Shown here in pieces: positions 43,789 to 51,353 of a stretch of DNA of 64,000 nt (positions are counted from its first letter, which is position 1; every line of letters starts with the position of its first letter). The notes under the pieces are model-generated. The model ran no database searches. It saw nothing but the letters and a program-made list of their open reading frames with translations, and was not told the DNA's origin. The stretch is from WTFY01 sp964614915. GTDB taxonomy: Bacteria > Pseudomonadota > Gammaproteobacteria > UBA4575. The DNA lies in the NCBI GenBank assembly GCA_964614915.1, contig CAZTNC010000008.1, positions 93,728-157,727 on the forward strand, written 5' to 3'. A program made the translations under genes and the position numbers.

Positions 43789-44625
43789 TCATTTCCGTGC
43801 AGCGGGGCCGTTCAGTACTATCCCGTTACTCATATAGGTGTGAAAGTATTCCAGGTTGCGAAACTCCTCACCTTGCGCGGCAAAGGGTTTGGCCCGGACC
43901 ATCCTAAGACAACCACTGTAGCGACGGTGCAATGTTCCGAGGGTCCCCCATCCGGAACGGTACACCGGCCAGCCCGTAGTTTGTCCTACAGCCGGACTCA
44001 ATACATCAGAACGCAGATTCATGCCGGAGTTACTAAAGTGGCACTGATTACAGGAAAAATTCAGTTGCCCTCTGCGCGTGAAGTAGAACTCCTTGCCTTT
44101 CTCATAAGCTTCCCGTGCACGCGGATCATCTGCGGGCACTACCACATTGGTCAACTGTCCACGGCTTTCGAAGGCCATGTACGCCAAGATGTCATTGATA
44201 GGCCCCGTCATGTATTTCAAGGGCTGCTCACCATTAGCCTCTCTGCATTGATTGATCGCAAGCGCTAGAGTGATGACCTTTCCTTGCTCTTTGCTCCATT
44301 GCGGATACAAGTGCTGAGAGCCCGGTCCGTTCGGAAAGCAGTCCGCGTAGGATCTTCCGTTTGAAAACTTAGCATTCCACATGGATTCTCCGCGCTCGAC
44401 AAACGGCTCATAAGGTGGAAATTCTTCGATCGCCTCCCAGTTTTCACGCTGCTGTGCACTGATTGCATACACGCCATTTGCAAATTCTTGAAAATCGATA
44501 CTTGGAAAGCGTTTCTTGAAGTAGTCCTGATACAACCTCACATCGTCCTCGGGACTTGCTGACAGTGCTTGCACGAACAACGAACCTGCCAGTACCAGGA
44601 CAGTGGCAATCAATACATTTTTCAT
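43789..44625 (-). CDS. soxA: Cytochrome SoxA, one c-type heme
   Basis: SoxA joins with SoxX to link thiosulfate to the SoxY cysteine oxidatively, in the periplasm. The 278-residue protein has a signal peptide and a single CxxCH heme site, CNQCH at 192-196. Cys239 in YSGCLRMVRAKPF is the unusual persulfidated heme ligand of SoxA. Cys96 and Cys127 lie where the second, N-terminal heme of diheme SoxA would be and probably form a disulfide, so this is the monoheme form. The ATG at 44625 follows GAGAGGG; a longer in-frame start upstream overlaps soxZ and was rejected. Confidence 0.96.
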   Translation of the reverse strand: MKNVLIATVLVLAGSLFVQALSASPEDDVRLYQDYFKKRFPSIDFQEFANGVYAISAQQRENWEAIEEFPPYEPFVERGESMWNAKFSNGRSYADCFPNGPGSQHLYPQWSKEQGKVITLALAINQCREANGEQPLKYMTGPINDILAYMAFESRGQLTNVVVPADDPRAREAYEKGKEFYFTRRGQLNFSCNQCHFSNSGMNLRSDVLSPAVGQTTGWPVYRSGWGTLGTLHRRYSGCLRMVRAKPFAAQGEEFRNLEYFHTYMSNGIVLNGPAARK

Positions 44626-44657
44626 TTTCCCTCTCCCGCGACAACGGCTGGTGACCA

Positions 44658-44972
44658 TCACTTGATTACGGCCTCTCTTGAATCCACGTTGCCTCGATTG
44701 TCAACCCAACTGATCTTGATAGTGTCTCCCGAACTCGCGCCCTTGAATTTGAATGCGAAGTACGGGTTTCTCGCCACGCCCGCGCCGGTGTTTGCATGGA
44801 AAACTACTTTGCCGTGAGCCTCGGCTTTGATTTCTTTTATGAAATGGGCCGGGACAAGTTTGTTGGTCCTGCTGTCCTTGCGTGCCCCGGTTTCCATGGG
44901 GTGCGTAACAAGCACTTTTACCGTGACAATGCCGTCGGTACTCTTGGCACGAATCTTGATGGTCTCTGCCAT
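44658..44972 (-). CDS. soxZ: Thiosulfate carrier subunit SoxZ
   Basis: SoxZ forms the SoxYZ carrier that holds sulfur intermediates in the periplasm. The 104-residue protein has the SoxZ immunoglobulin-like pattern: KVLVTHPMETGARKD, IPAHFI-like LVPAHFIKEI and GDTIKISWVDNRG near the end. It has no signal peptide, as usual; it is exported with SoxY by the Tat system. It follows soxY by 24 bases and precedes soxA by 32 bases on the same strand. Confidence 0.96.
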   Translation of the reverse strand: MAETIKIRAKSTDGIVTVKVLVTHPMETGARKDSRTNKLVPAHFIKEIKAEAHGKVVFHANTGAGVARNPYFAFKFKGASSGDTIKISWVDNRGNVDSREAVIK

Positions 44973-44996
44973 ATCAACTTACCTTCTGTCTATGGG

Positions 44997-45446
44997 TTAG
45001 CCGCCACATCCACCAATAGTCACCTTGACTTCCTTCGCGGTCCTGAACAACTGGTCGCCTGATTTCACCAAAGCCACAATGTCAGATGTTTTTGCCATCT
45101 TGATGCGTACCGACACAAACGGCTCACTGCCCTTCAGGTCAAAACTTGCAACCAACGGCTGAGGGTTATGCGGCACGACGATGGAAATGGACTCCGTATT
45201 TTCGATATTGCTGGTGACCGAGATAGGCACCACGGCGCCATTCTCGGCGATTTCGGGCGCCTTGATTACGATATCGCCTTGTTTTGATTCGGTGGTGCCC
45301 AGCAGTGCAGTCAGGGCCTCCTCCATGGACTTTGCCTTGAAGGCATTCTCGGGCCAGGCGGCGAACAAAAGTTTGGGTACTCCAACCATGGTTGCCAAAC
45401 CGGCAATAACCGTATTCTTGATCATTGTTCTTCGTGTAAGGCTCAT
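44997..45446 (-). CDS. soxY: Thiosulfate carrier subunit SoxY
   Basis: SoxY carries the substrate covalently on its C-terminal cysteine. The 149-residue protein has a Tat signal (LTRRTMIKNTVIAGLATMVG), the SoxY beta-sandwich (VPISVTSNIENTESIS, PQPLVASFDL) and the swinging arm VTIGGCGG at the very end, with Cys147 as the sulfur-binding residue. The start ATG has GAGG upstream. It is followed closely by soxZ. Confidence 0.97.
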   Translation of the reverse strand: MSLTRRTMIKNTVIAGLATMVGVPKLLFAAWPENAFKAKSMEEALTALLGTTESKQGDIVIKAPEIAENGAVVPISVTSNIENTESISIVVPHNPQPLVASFDLKGSEPFVSVRIKMAKTSDIVALVKSGDQLFRTAKEVKVTIGGCGG

Positions 45447-45486
45447 AGTTTCGACCTCATAAAATCTAAAAATGCAATGTATCTAG

Positions 45487-45855
45487 TTACAGGGTGTACA
45501 TATACTCGACAATGTCATCGATGTCTTCTTCGCTGATAATCTTGTGCCGTCCAAATGGCGGCATCAGAGCCTCTGGGCGAGATATGGTGATGTCCCAAAT
45601 AATGTCTCGAAGCCTTTGCCTGTCCGGGAAACGGGCTTTCATCGCTACCAAGGGTGGTCCGAGATCTCCGGGGGCTTCGCCGCCCTCGATCAAGTGACAA
45701 GACAGGCAGTTTCCCGCCTTCCGGTCAAATGCTACTTTCTTGCCATTTTCCACAGCACTTTCGTCCGCCAAAGCGACGGGGTTCATGATGAACATGCTGA
45801 CAACGGACACAAGGGTCAGGACAACATGGATCGAACGACAGAGTGGTGTGCGCAT
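45487..45855 (-). CDS. soxX: Cytochrome SoxX
   Basis: SoxX is the small c-type cytochrome partner of SoxA. The 122-residue protein has a signal peptide (cut near ALADES), one heme site CLSCH at 50-54 and the distal methionine Met98 in ALMPPFGRH. The ATG at 45855 follows GGAG. It is the first gene of soxXYZAKB on the minus strand, so the operon promoter should lie in the 354-base gap towards fxsA. No soxCD genes follow anywhere in the window. Confidence 0.96.
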   Translation of the reverse strand: MRTPLCRSIHVVLTLVSVVSMFIMNPVALADESAVENGKKVAFDRKAGNCLSCHLIEGGEAPGDLGPPLVAMKARFPDRQRLRDIIWDITISRPEALMPPFGRHKIISEEDIDDIVEYMYTL

Positions 45856-46209
45856 CTATTTCTCCATCTCAATTTCCAGGCAAAGGTTAACATGACATTG
45901 CGTTACCGGCATATTCCACAGGGCCGCGGTGATGTAGTCACAAAGGGCTGCGGGACTGGTTTTTTCGCGCCACCGTTGCCTTCGAAACATGAATCTGACA
46001 CCCAGAACAATCGCCTGATGCAACCTGTCCAGCCGCCAAATCAGGCCCACAGGTCTCAGTGTGTGCGGAATTTACGTACAATCATTTCAGGAATTCAATT
46101 CAAGTCACGTGATCCGCGCGTATGATTTCAGCAAAGACCCAAATCACCATGGGTCAGGTATGGTAAACGAAAACAGGTCCAGTCAGCTTAATCTGCAAAG
46201 GAGAAGTCA
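45856..46209. other. Divergent intergenic region between soxX and fxsA
   Basis: No convincing gene lies in these 354 bases; a 64-codon minus-strand frame directly upstream of soxX has no motif. The stretch must contain the sox operon promoter and probably that of fxsA. A perfect inverted repeat GCCTGAT (46013-46019)/ATCAGGC (46040-46046) with a 20-base spacer sits near its middle and could be an operator. Confidence 0.45.
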
Positions 46210-46656
46210 ATGTCACGAATCCATGTACGGCCTTTTCCGGTTCTGTTTGCCGCATTTGTAATCATACCGATCATCGAGATCTACCTGCTGATCCAGGTCG
46301 GCAGCCTGATCGGTGCACTGCCAACCATTGGGCTCGTGGTGCTGACCGCCGTACTGGGCGTGGCCCTGTTGCGTGCCCAGGGGCTGCAGACGTATCTCCG
46401 GTTCCAACGATCCCTGTCTGAGGGCCGTTATCCTGCCACCGAGATCCTTGAGGGTGTGGCATTACTCCTAGGTGGGGCCTTGCTGCTCACCCCAGGTTTT
46501 TTTACCGACTTTGTCGGGTTTGTCTGCCTGGTACCCTTGACCCGCCGGGCTCTGATTTCGTGGTCCATGGCACGTTATGTCCGAATCTATCCGAACACCC
46601 TGCACAGTGGACCCGGAAGCATCTATGAAGGTGAAGCCACCCATCGGGACAACTGA
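46210..46656 (+). CDS. fxsA: FxsA family membrane protein
   Basis: The 148-residue protein has the FxsA pattern: an N-terminal helix FAAFVIIPIIEIYLLIQVG, a second hydrophobic stretch, GVALLRAQGLQTYLRFQ, and the LLGGALLLTPGFFTDFVGF segment. FxsA in E. coli reduces F-exclusion of phage T7; its physiological role is unclear. As in E. coli, it lies just upstream of groES-groEL and points the same way. AAAGGAG lies before the ATG. Confidence 0.93.
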   Translation: MSRIHVRPFPVLFAAFVIIPIIEIYLLIQVGSLIGALPTIGLVVLTAVLGVALLRAQGLQTYLRFQRSLSEGRYPATEILEGVALLLGGALLLTPGFFTDFVGFVCLVPLTRRALISWSMARYVRIYPNTLHSGPGSIYEGEATHRDN

Positions 46657-46687
46657 TTTCCGGGATCATTTACAGCGGAAAAACCGC

Positions 46688-46715
46688 TTGACTTCACTTG
46701 CTTCGTGCGTATTAT
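46688..46715 (+). promoter_or_regulatory. Sigma-70 promoter of groES-groEL
   Basis: TTGACT (46688-46693) and TATTAT (46710-46715) are 16 bases apart. The -10 box touches the first base of the CIRCE element, so a repressor bound to CIRCE would block transcription start. No clear sigma-32 promoter was seen. Confidence 0.7.
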
Positions 46716-46741
46716 TAGCACTCTTTTGTGAGGAGTGCTAA
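46715..46741. promoter_or_regulatory. CIRCE element (HrcA operator)
   Basis: TTAGCACTC and GAGTGCTAA flank a 9-base spacer. This is the full, unaltered consensus of the CIRCE operator, bound by the heat-shock repressor HrcA. It sits 78 bases before groES. An hrcA gene must therefore exist elsewhere in the genome. Confidence 0.95.
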
Positions 46742-46819
46742 TACTTACAGCCTCCGTAGATAAAGCAAAACACGTTATCAACATCCGATTCAGTCGATAT
46801 TTTTAAGGAGGCAATCCTG

Positions 46820-47110
46820 ATGAAGTTACGTCCGTTGCATGACCGCGTGGTCGTCAAGCGTATGGAAGAAGAGCGTACGAGTCCCGGAGGGATCGTGATC
46901 CCGGATTCAGCTACAGAAAAACCGATCAAGGGCGAAGTGGTTGCCGTGGGGAATGGCAAGATTACGGAAAGCGGAGAAGTTCGTCCGCTGGATCTGAAAG
47001 CTGGCGACAAAATCCTGTTCGGAAAATATTCCGGCACCGAAGTGAAGGTCGAAGGCGAAGAATTGCTTGTGATGCGCGAAGACGATGTCATGGCAGTGAT
47101 CGAAGGCTAG
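46820..47110 (+). CDS. groES: Co-chaperonin GroES
   Basis: GroES caps the GroEL chamber during protein folding. The 96-residue protein has MKLRPLHDRVVVKR, the mobile loop EERTSPGGIVIPDSATEKP and the C-terminal EDDVMAVIE. AAGGAGG lies 6 bases before the ATG. It is under CIRCE control and precedes groEL by 46 bases. Confidence 0.98.
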   Translation: MKLRPLHDRVVVKRMEEERTSPGGIVIPDSATEKPIKGEVVAVGNGKITESGEVRPLDLKAGDKILFGKYSGTEVKVEGEELLVMREDDVMAVIEG

Positions 47111-47156
47111 TTTCTCTCAATCAAGAAGTTTTAACGCATTTTAGGAAGGAATAATC

Positions 47157-48803
47157 ATGAGTTCGAAAGAAGTACGTTTTGACGAAGATGCCAGACAGCG
47201 TATGGCGCAAGGCGTCAATGTCTTGGCCAACGCTGTAAAGGCAACGCTGGGCCCCAAAGGACGCAATGTCGTTTTGGATAAATCTTTTGGCGCTCCCACG
47301 GTGACCAAAGACGGCGTGTCCGTTGCCAAGGAAATTGAACTGGAAGACAAGTTCGAGAACATGGGTGCACAAATGGTAAAAGAGGTTGCCTCGCAAACTT
47401 CCGACGTAGCCGGTGACGGCACGACCACCGCTACACTGCTGGCCCAGGCCATCGTACGTGAAGGTATGAAGGCGGTCGCCGCAGGCATGAATCCGATGGA
47501 TCTCAAGCGTGGTCTGGACAAGGCGGTAAGTGCTGCAGTTTCCAGCCTGCAGGACCTCTCCAAGCCCTGTGAAGATTCCAAGGCCATTGCCCAGGTGGGC
47601 AGCATCTCTGCCAATGCAGACTCCTCCATTGGCGATATCATTGCCGATTCCATGGACAAGGTAGGAAAAGAGGGCGTCATCACGGTCGAGGAAGGCAATG
47701 CCCTGGAAAATGAACTGGAAGTGGTTGAAGGCATGCAGTTTGACCGCGGTTATCTGTCACCCTATTTTGTCAACAACCAGGACAGCATGAGTGCAGACTT
47801 GGAAGACGCCTATGTGCTGCTGCATGACAAGAAAGTATCCAATATCCGTGACTTGCTCCCCTTGCTCGAAGGGGTTGCCAAAGCGGGCAAACCCCTGATG
47901 ATCATTGCGGAAGATGTGGAGGGCGAAGCCCTGGCGACCCTGGTTGTCAACACCATTCGTGGCATCGTGAAAGTCTGCGCGGCCAAGGCACCCGGTTTCG
48001 GTGACCGGCGCAAAGCCATGCTGCAGGACATTGCTGTATTGACCGGCGGCACTGTGATCTCCGAGGAGGTTGGGCTCTCGCTGGAAAAAACCAGTCTGGA
48101 TGATCTCGGCAACGCCAAGCGCATCATGGTTACGAAAGAAAACACCACGATCGTGGACGGTGCGGGACAGGCAAACGACATCAAGGCGCGCATTGACCAG
48201 ATCAAGGCCCAGATCGAGGAAGCGACCTCCGATTACGACAAGGAAAAACTGCAGGAGCGCATGGCAAAGCTTGCAGGCGGTGTTGCGGTGATCAAGGTCG
48301 GTGCTGCAACCGAAGTGGAGATGAAAGAAAAGAAAGCCCGTGTGGAAGATGCCCTGCATGCAACGCGTGCCGCGGTTGAAGAAGGTGTTGTTCCAGGCGG
48401 CGGTGTGGCATTGCTGCGTGCATATAAGGTCTTGGATGACCTGAAAGGCGACAACCACGACCAGGATATGGGCATTGCAATTGCCCGCCGGGCAATGGAA
48501 GAGCCTTTGCGCCAGATCGTCACCAACTCCGGAGAAGAAGCCTCCGTCATCCTGGCCAAGGTCGATGAGGGAGAGGGCAACTTCGGCTACAACGCCGCAA
48601 CCGGTGAGTTCGGAGACATGATCAAAATGGGCATACTGGATCCCACCAAGGTAGCACGTACTGCACTGCAAAATGCGGCTTCCATAGCCGGTCTGATGAT
48701 CACGACACAGGCCATGGTAGCTGAAAAACCAAGCCAAGAAGCACATGACCACCCGGGCGCCACGGACATGGCTGGCATGGGTGGTATGGGTGGCATGATG
48801 TAA
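47157..48803 (+). CDS. groEL: Chaperonin GroEL
   Basis: GroEL is the 60-kDa chaperonin that folds proteins in the cytoplasm with GroES and ATP. The 548-residue protein has the equatorial GPKGRNVVLDKSFG and VAGDGTTTATLLAQA motifs, the apical LIIAEDVEGEALATLVVN region, and the C-terminal GGMGGMM tail. Its length is identical to E. coli GroEL. A strong intrinsic terminator follows the stop codon. Confidence 0.99.
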   Translation: MSSKEVRFDEDARQRMAQGVNVLANAVKATLGPKGRNVVLDKSFGAPTVTKDGVSVAKEIELEDKFENMGAQMVKEVASQTSDVAGDGTTTATLLAQAIVREGMKAVAAGMNPMDLKRGLDKAVSAAVSSLQDLSKPCEDSKAIAQVGSISANADSSIGDIIADSMDKVGKEGVITVEEGNALENELEVVEGMQFDRGYLSPYFVNNQDSMSADLEDAYVLLHDKKVSNIRDLLPLLEGVAKAGKPLMIIAEDVEGEALATLVVNTIRGIVKVCAAKAPGFGDRRKAMLQDIAVLTGGTVISEEVGLSLEKTSLDDLGNAKRIMVTKENTTIVDGAGQANDIKARIDQIKAQIEEATSDYDKEKLQERMAKLAGGVAVIKVGAATEVEMKEKKARVEDALHATRAAVEEGVVPGGGVALLRAYKVLDDLKGDNHDQDMGIAIARRAMEEPLRQIVTNSGEEASVILAKVDEGEGNFGYNAATGEFGDMIKMGILDPTKVARTALQNAASIAGLMITTQAMVAEKPSQEAHDHPGATDMAGMGGMGGMM

Positions 48804-48830
48804 TCGACCACTCAGCTTTTCCCTGCTTTA

Positions 48831-48857
48831 AAGGCCCCGTACTGCGGGGCCTTTTTT
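48831..48857 (+). terminator. Rho-independent terminator after groEL
   Basis: AAGGCCCCG (48831-48839) and CGGGGCCTT (48845-48853) form a perfect 9-base-pair stem with a TACTG loop. The strand runs into TTTTTT. It ends the groES-groEL transcript just before ampD. Confidence 0.93.
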
Positions 48858-48887
48858 GTGGGCCACGTATCCCGCATACTGCTACTC

Positions 48888-49439
48888 ATGCGTGTTGACC
48901 CGGCCAGCCACCTGATTACCGGCGTGCATTATGTCCCTTCGCCGAATGCCGATGAACGCCCGGAGGGCTGCCAGCCTTCCTTGATCGTCCTCCACAACAT
49001 CAGCCTGCCTCCCGGCGAGTTCGGAGGCCCTGGCATCGAGCAGCTTTTTACCAACCAACTCGATCCGGACGCACACCCCGATTTCGCCTCAATTGCTGAA
49101 CACAGGGTATCCGCGCATGTGCTGGTACGACGCGACGGGGGCATCGTGCAGTTTGTGCCCTTTCACCGCCGCGCCTGGCATGCAGGCATCTCGAGCTACG
49201 AAGGACGCAAGAATTGCAACGATTTCAGCATTGGCATCGAGTTGGAAGGCACCGATACCCTGCCCTATGACAACGCTCAGTACCAGGTTCTGGCTACATT
49301 GATCGATGCGCTGAGAATTGCCTACCCGTCATTGAGCAGCAGACAAAGAATTGTGGGTCATTCCGAAATTGCGCCGGACCGGAAAACCGACCCGGGCCAA
49401 GCATTTGACTGGGATCACCTGCATCAGGAACTAGCCTGA
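48888..49439 (+). CDS. ampD: 1,6-anhydro-N-acetylmuramyl-L-alanine amidase AmpD
   Basis: AmpD cleaves the peptide from anhydro-muropeptides during cytoplasmic peptidoglycan recycling. The 183-residue zinc amidase has YVPSPNADERP, IVLHNISLPPGEFGG with the first zinc His, SIGIELEGTD, and GHSEIAPDRKTDPGQAFDW with the further zinc ligands. This matches the amidase_2 AmpD family. The start at MRVDPASHL was preferred over a GTG 30 bases upstream. No ampE is adjacent. Confidence 0.94.
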   Translation: MRVDPASHLITGVHYVPSPNADERPEGCQPSLIVLHNISLPPGEFGGPGIEQLFTNQLDPDAHPDFASIAEHRVSAHVLVRRDGGIVQFVPFHRRAWHAGISSYEGRKNCNDFSIGIELEGTDTLPYDNAQYQVLATLIDALRIAYPSLSSRQRIVGHSEIAPDRKTDPGQAFDWDHLHQELA

Positions 49440-49697
49440 TCCCGAGGCATTAACTCAGGACCACCCGCAGAAGAAACCAGAGCCTGCGACCCACAGACTT
49501 CGATATACAGGGGATACAGCCAGCATCACGGTCACGGGGATTTCCTTTCCTGCAAACAGTCTTTCAAAATAGTGAAAACGCAATTTCATTGAAGAAGCAT
49601 TTGAAAATAAAGCGTGTAAAATGCCCGTGAACAGATAAATCCAAAGGCTGGATTGATACTGCGCAGGCAACAGAAAATCATCAGCCTCCCCGTATCA

Positions 49698-51296
49698 ATG
49701 TACGACCAGCTACACAGCCACCTCAGCAGGATCACTCAGGACAGGCAACAACACTTATTGTCTGGTGGCAAGATCGGCCTGGAAAAGGAATCTTTACGGG
49801 TGGACAGTGACGGGAAAATTTCCCAACAACCGCATCCATCTTCACTGGGCTCCGCACTTACCAACCCCTATATCACGACCGACTACTCGGAAGCCCTGCT
49901 GGAACTGATTACGCCGCCCATACAGGGAATTGCTGCGACCCTGGGATTTTTGGAAAAAATTCATCAGTTTGTCTATGGCCAGCTCAGGCACGAGTCTTTA
50001 TGGGGTGCGAGCATGCCATGCGTAATCGATGGCGAGGCGAGCATTCCAATTGCGAATTACGGCCCGTCAAACCTAGGCATGATGAAGACAGTGTACCGCC
50101 GCGGTCTCGGCCATCGTTACGGCAAGATGATGCAGGTAATCGCAGGCATCCATTTCAATTATTCACTGCCGGACCCGTTCTGGCCGTATTACAGCGATTT
50201 CTTTTCCCGCAATGCTCAGCAACGGGATTTCATTGACGACCGGTATTTTGCCTTGACCCGGAATCTGCAACGTTACGGCTGGTTGATTTACTACCTGTTT
50301 GGTGCATCACCCGCAATCTGCAAATCCTTTGTAGACGGACAACCCGGTGCACTACAGCAGTTTGACGCGACTACATACTATCTGCCTCACGCGACATCAC
50401 TTCGCATGGGAGACATCGGATACAACAACAAACTGGAAAGTGAGATTGGAATCAAGGCTTGCTACGACAGTCTGGATTCGTATATCCAGTGCCTGACCCA
50501 TGCGATTGAAACATCATGTCCAAAATATGAAAAGATTGGTGTCAAGACGGCGGGCGAATACCGGCAACTCAACACCAACTTTTTGCAGATTGAGAATGAG
50601 TACTACAGCACGGTACGACCCAAGCAGCCCTCTTTGAACAATGAAAAGCCTGTCCATGCCCTTCGGCAGCGTGGTGTCCAATACGTCGAGTTACGCTCCC
50701 TGGACCTCGATATATTCGAACCGCTGGGTATCAATTGTGATCAGCTTCATTTTCTGGAAGCCTTCATGATTTTTTGCCTATTGCAGGAAAGCCCGCGTAT
50801 CAATGCAGCGGAACGGCAGGCGATTGACAGCAATGAAATCAACACAGCGCACTATGGACGAGACCCGGCACTCAAGTTAACGCAAGGCCGAAAGCAGGTT
50901 TCACTACAGGAGTGGGGACAAGAAATCCTGCATGAAATGCAGGCCATCTGCGAAATACTGGATGAGGCAAACTCCTGTGATGGCTACAGTGCAGCATTAC
51001 GGCAGCAAGCTGCAGCCATGAAAAAGGCTGCATTGACACCTTCTGCAAGAATCCTGCATGAGATGCGCGCCACCGAGGAGGGATTTTTCGAAATGGCAAG
51101 CCGTCATTCCAAAATACATCAAGCCCGCATGTGCGAGCATGCCTTGAGTCCGCAAGACACGGAGTTTTTCACTGATGCTGTACAGCAGTCCGTGGAGAAA
51201 CAGCTCGAGATCGAGGCTTCCGACACGGTATCTTTTGATGAATTCCTGGAGAAATACTTCCAGGAGACACTTCCTGAAAAGGCTGTAACGGTATGA
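49698..51296 (+). CDS. gshA: Glutamate--cysteine ligase, E. coli type
   Basis: GshA joins glutamate and cysteine in the first step of glutathione synthesis. The 532-residue protein (E. coli 518) has LLSGGKIGLEKESLRV, TDYSEALLELITPP, VIAGIHFNYSLPD, and KTAGEYRQLNTNFLQIENEYY, all typical of the gammaproteobacterial family. The chosen start is MYDQLHSHLSRITQ; an in-frame start 15 codons upstream is less like the family. The selenophosphate synthetase fusion follows 57 bases later on the same strand, so the two may be co-transcribed. No gshB is next to it. Confidence 0.95.
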   Translation: MYDQLHSHLSRITQDRQQHLLSGGKIGLEKESLRVDSDGKISQQPHPSSLGSALTNPYITTDYSEALLELITPPIQGIAATLGFLEKIHQFVYGQLRHESLWGASMPCVIDGEASIPIANYGPSNLGMMKTVYRRGLGHRYGKMMQVIAGIHFNYSLPDPFWPYYSDFFSRNAQQRDFIDDRYFALTRNLQRYGWLIYYLFGASPAICKSFVDGQPGALQQFDATTYYLPHATSLRMGDIGYNNKLESEIGIKACYDSLDSYIQCLTHAIETSCPKYEKIGVKTAGEYRQLNTNFLQIENEYYSTVRPKQPSLNNEKPVHALRQRGVQYVELRSLDLDIFEPLGINCDQLHFLEAFMIFCLLQESPRINAAERQAIDSNEINTAHYGRDPALKLTQGRKQVSLQEWGQEILHEMQAICEILDEANSCDGYSAALRQQAAAMKKAALTPSARILHEMRATEEGFFEMASRHSKIHQARMCEHALSPQDTEFFTDAVQQSVEKQLEIEASDTVSFDEFLEKYFQETLPEKAVTV

Positions 51297-51353
51297 ACCG
51301 GATCGGCCGCTGGGCTTTCGTGCCCATCTGAGTTAATCCAGGCAGGATAAGCT

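Noticed and set aside
45856..46050. 64-codon frame ending directly before soxX
   Set aside because: No signal peptide, motif or ribosome site; more likely the sox promoter region.
47757..48752. Long open frame (331 codons) antisense to groEL
   Set aside because: It mirrors the highly biased codons of groEL and has no protein motif or ribosome binding site; the sense strand is a perfect GroEL.
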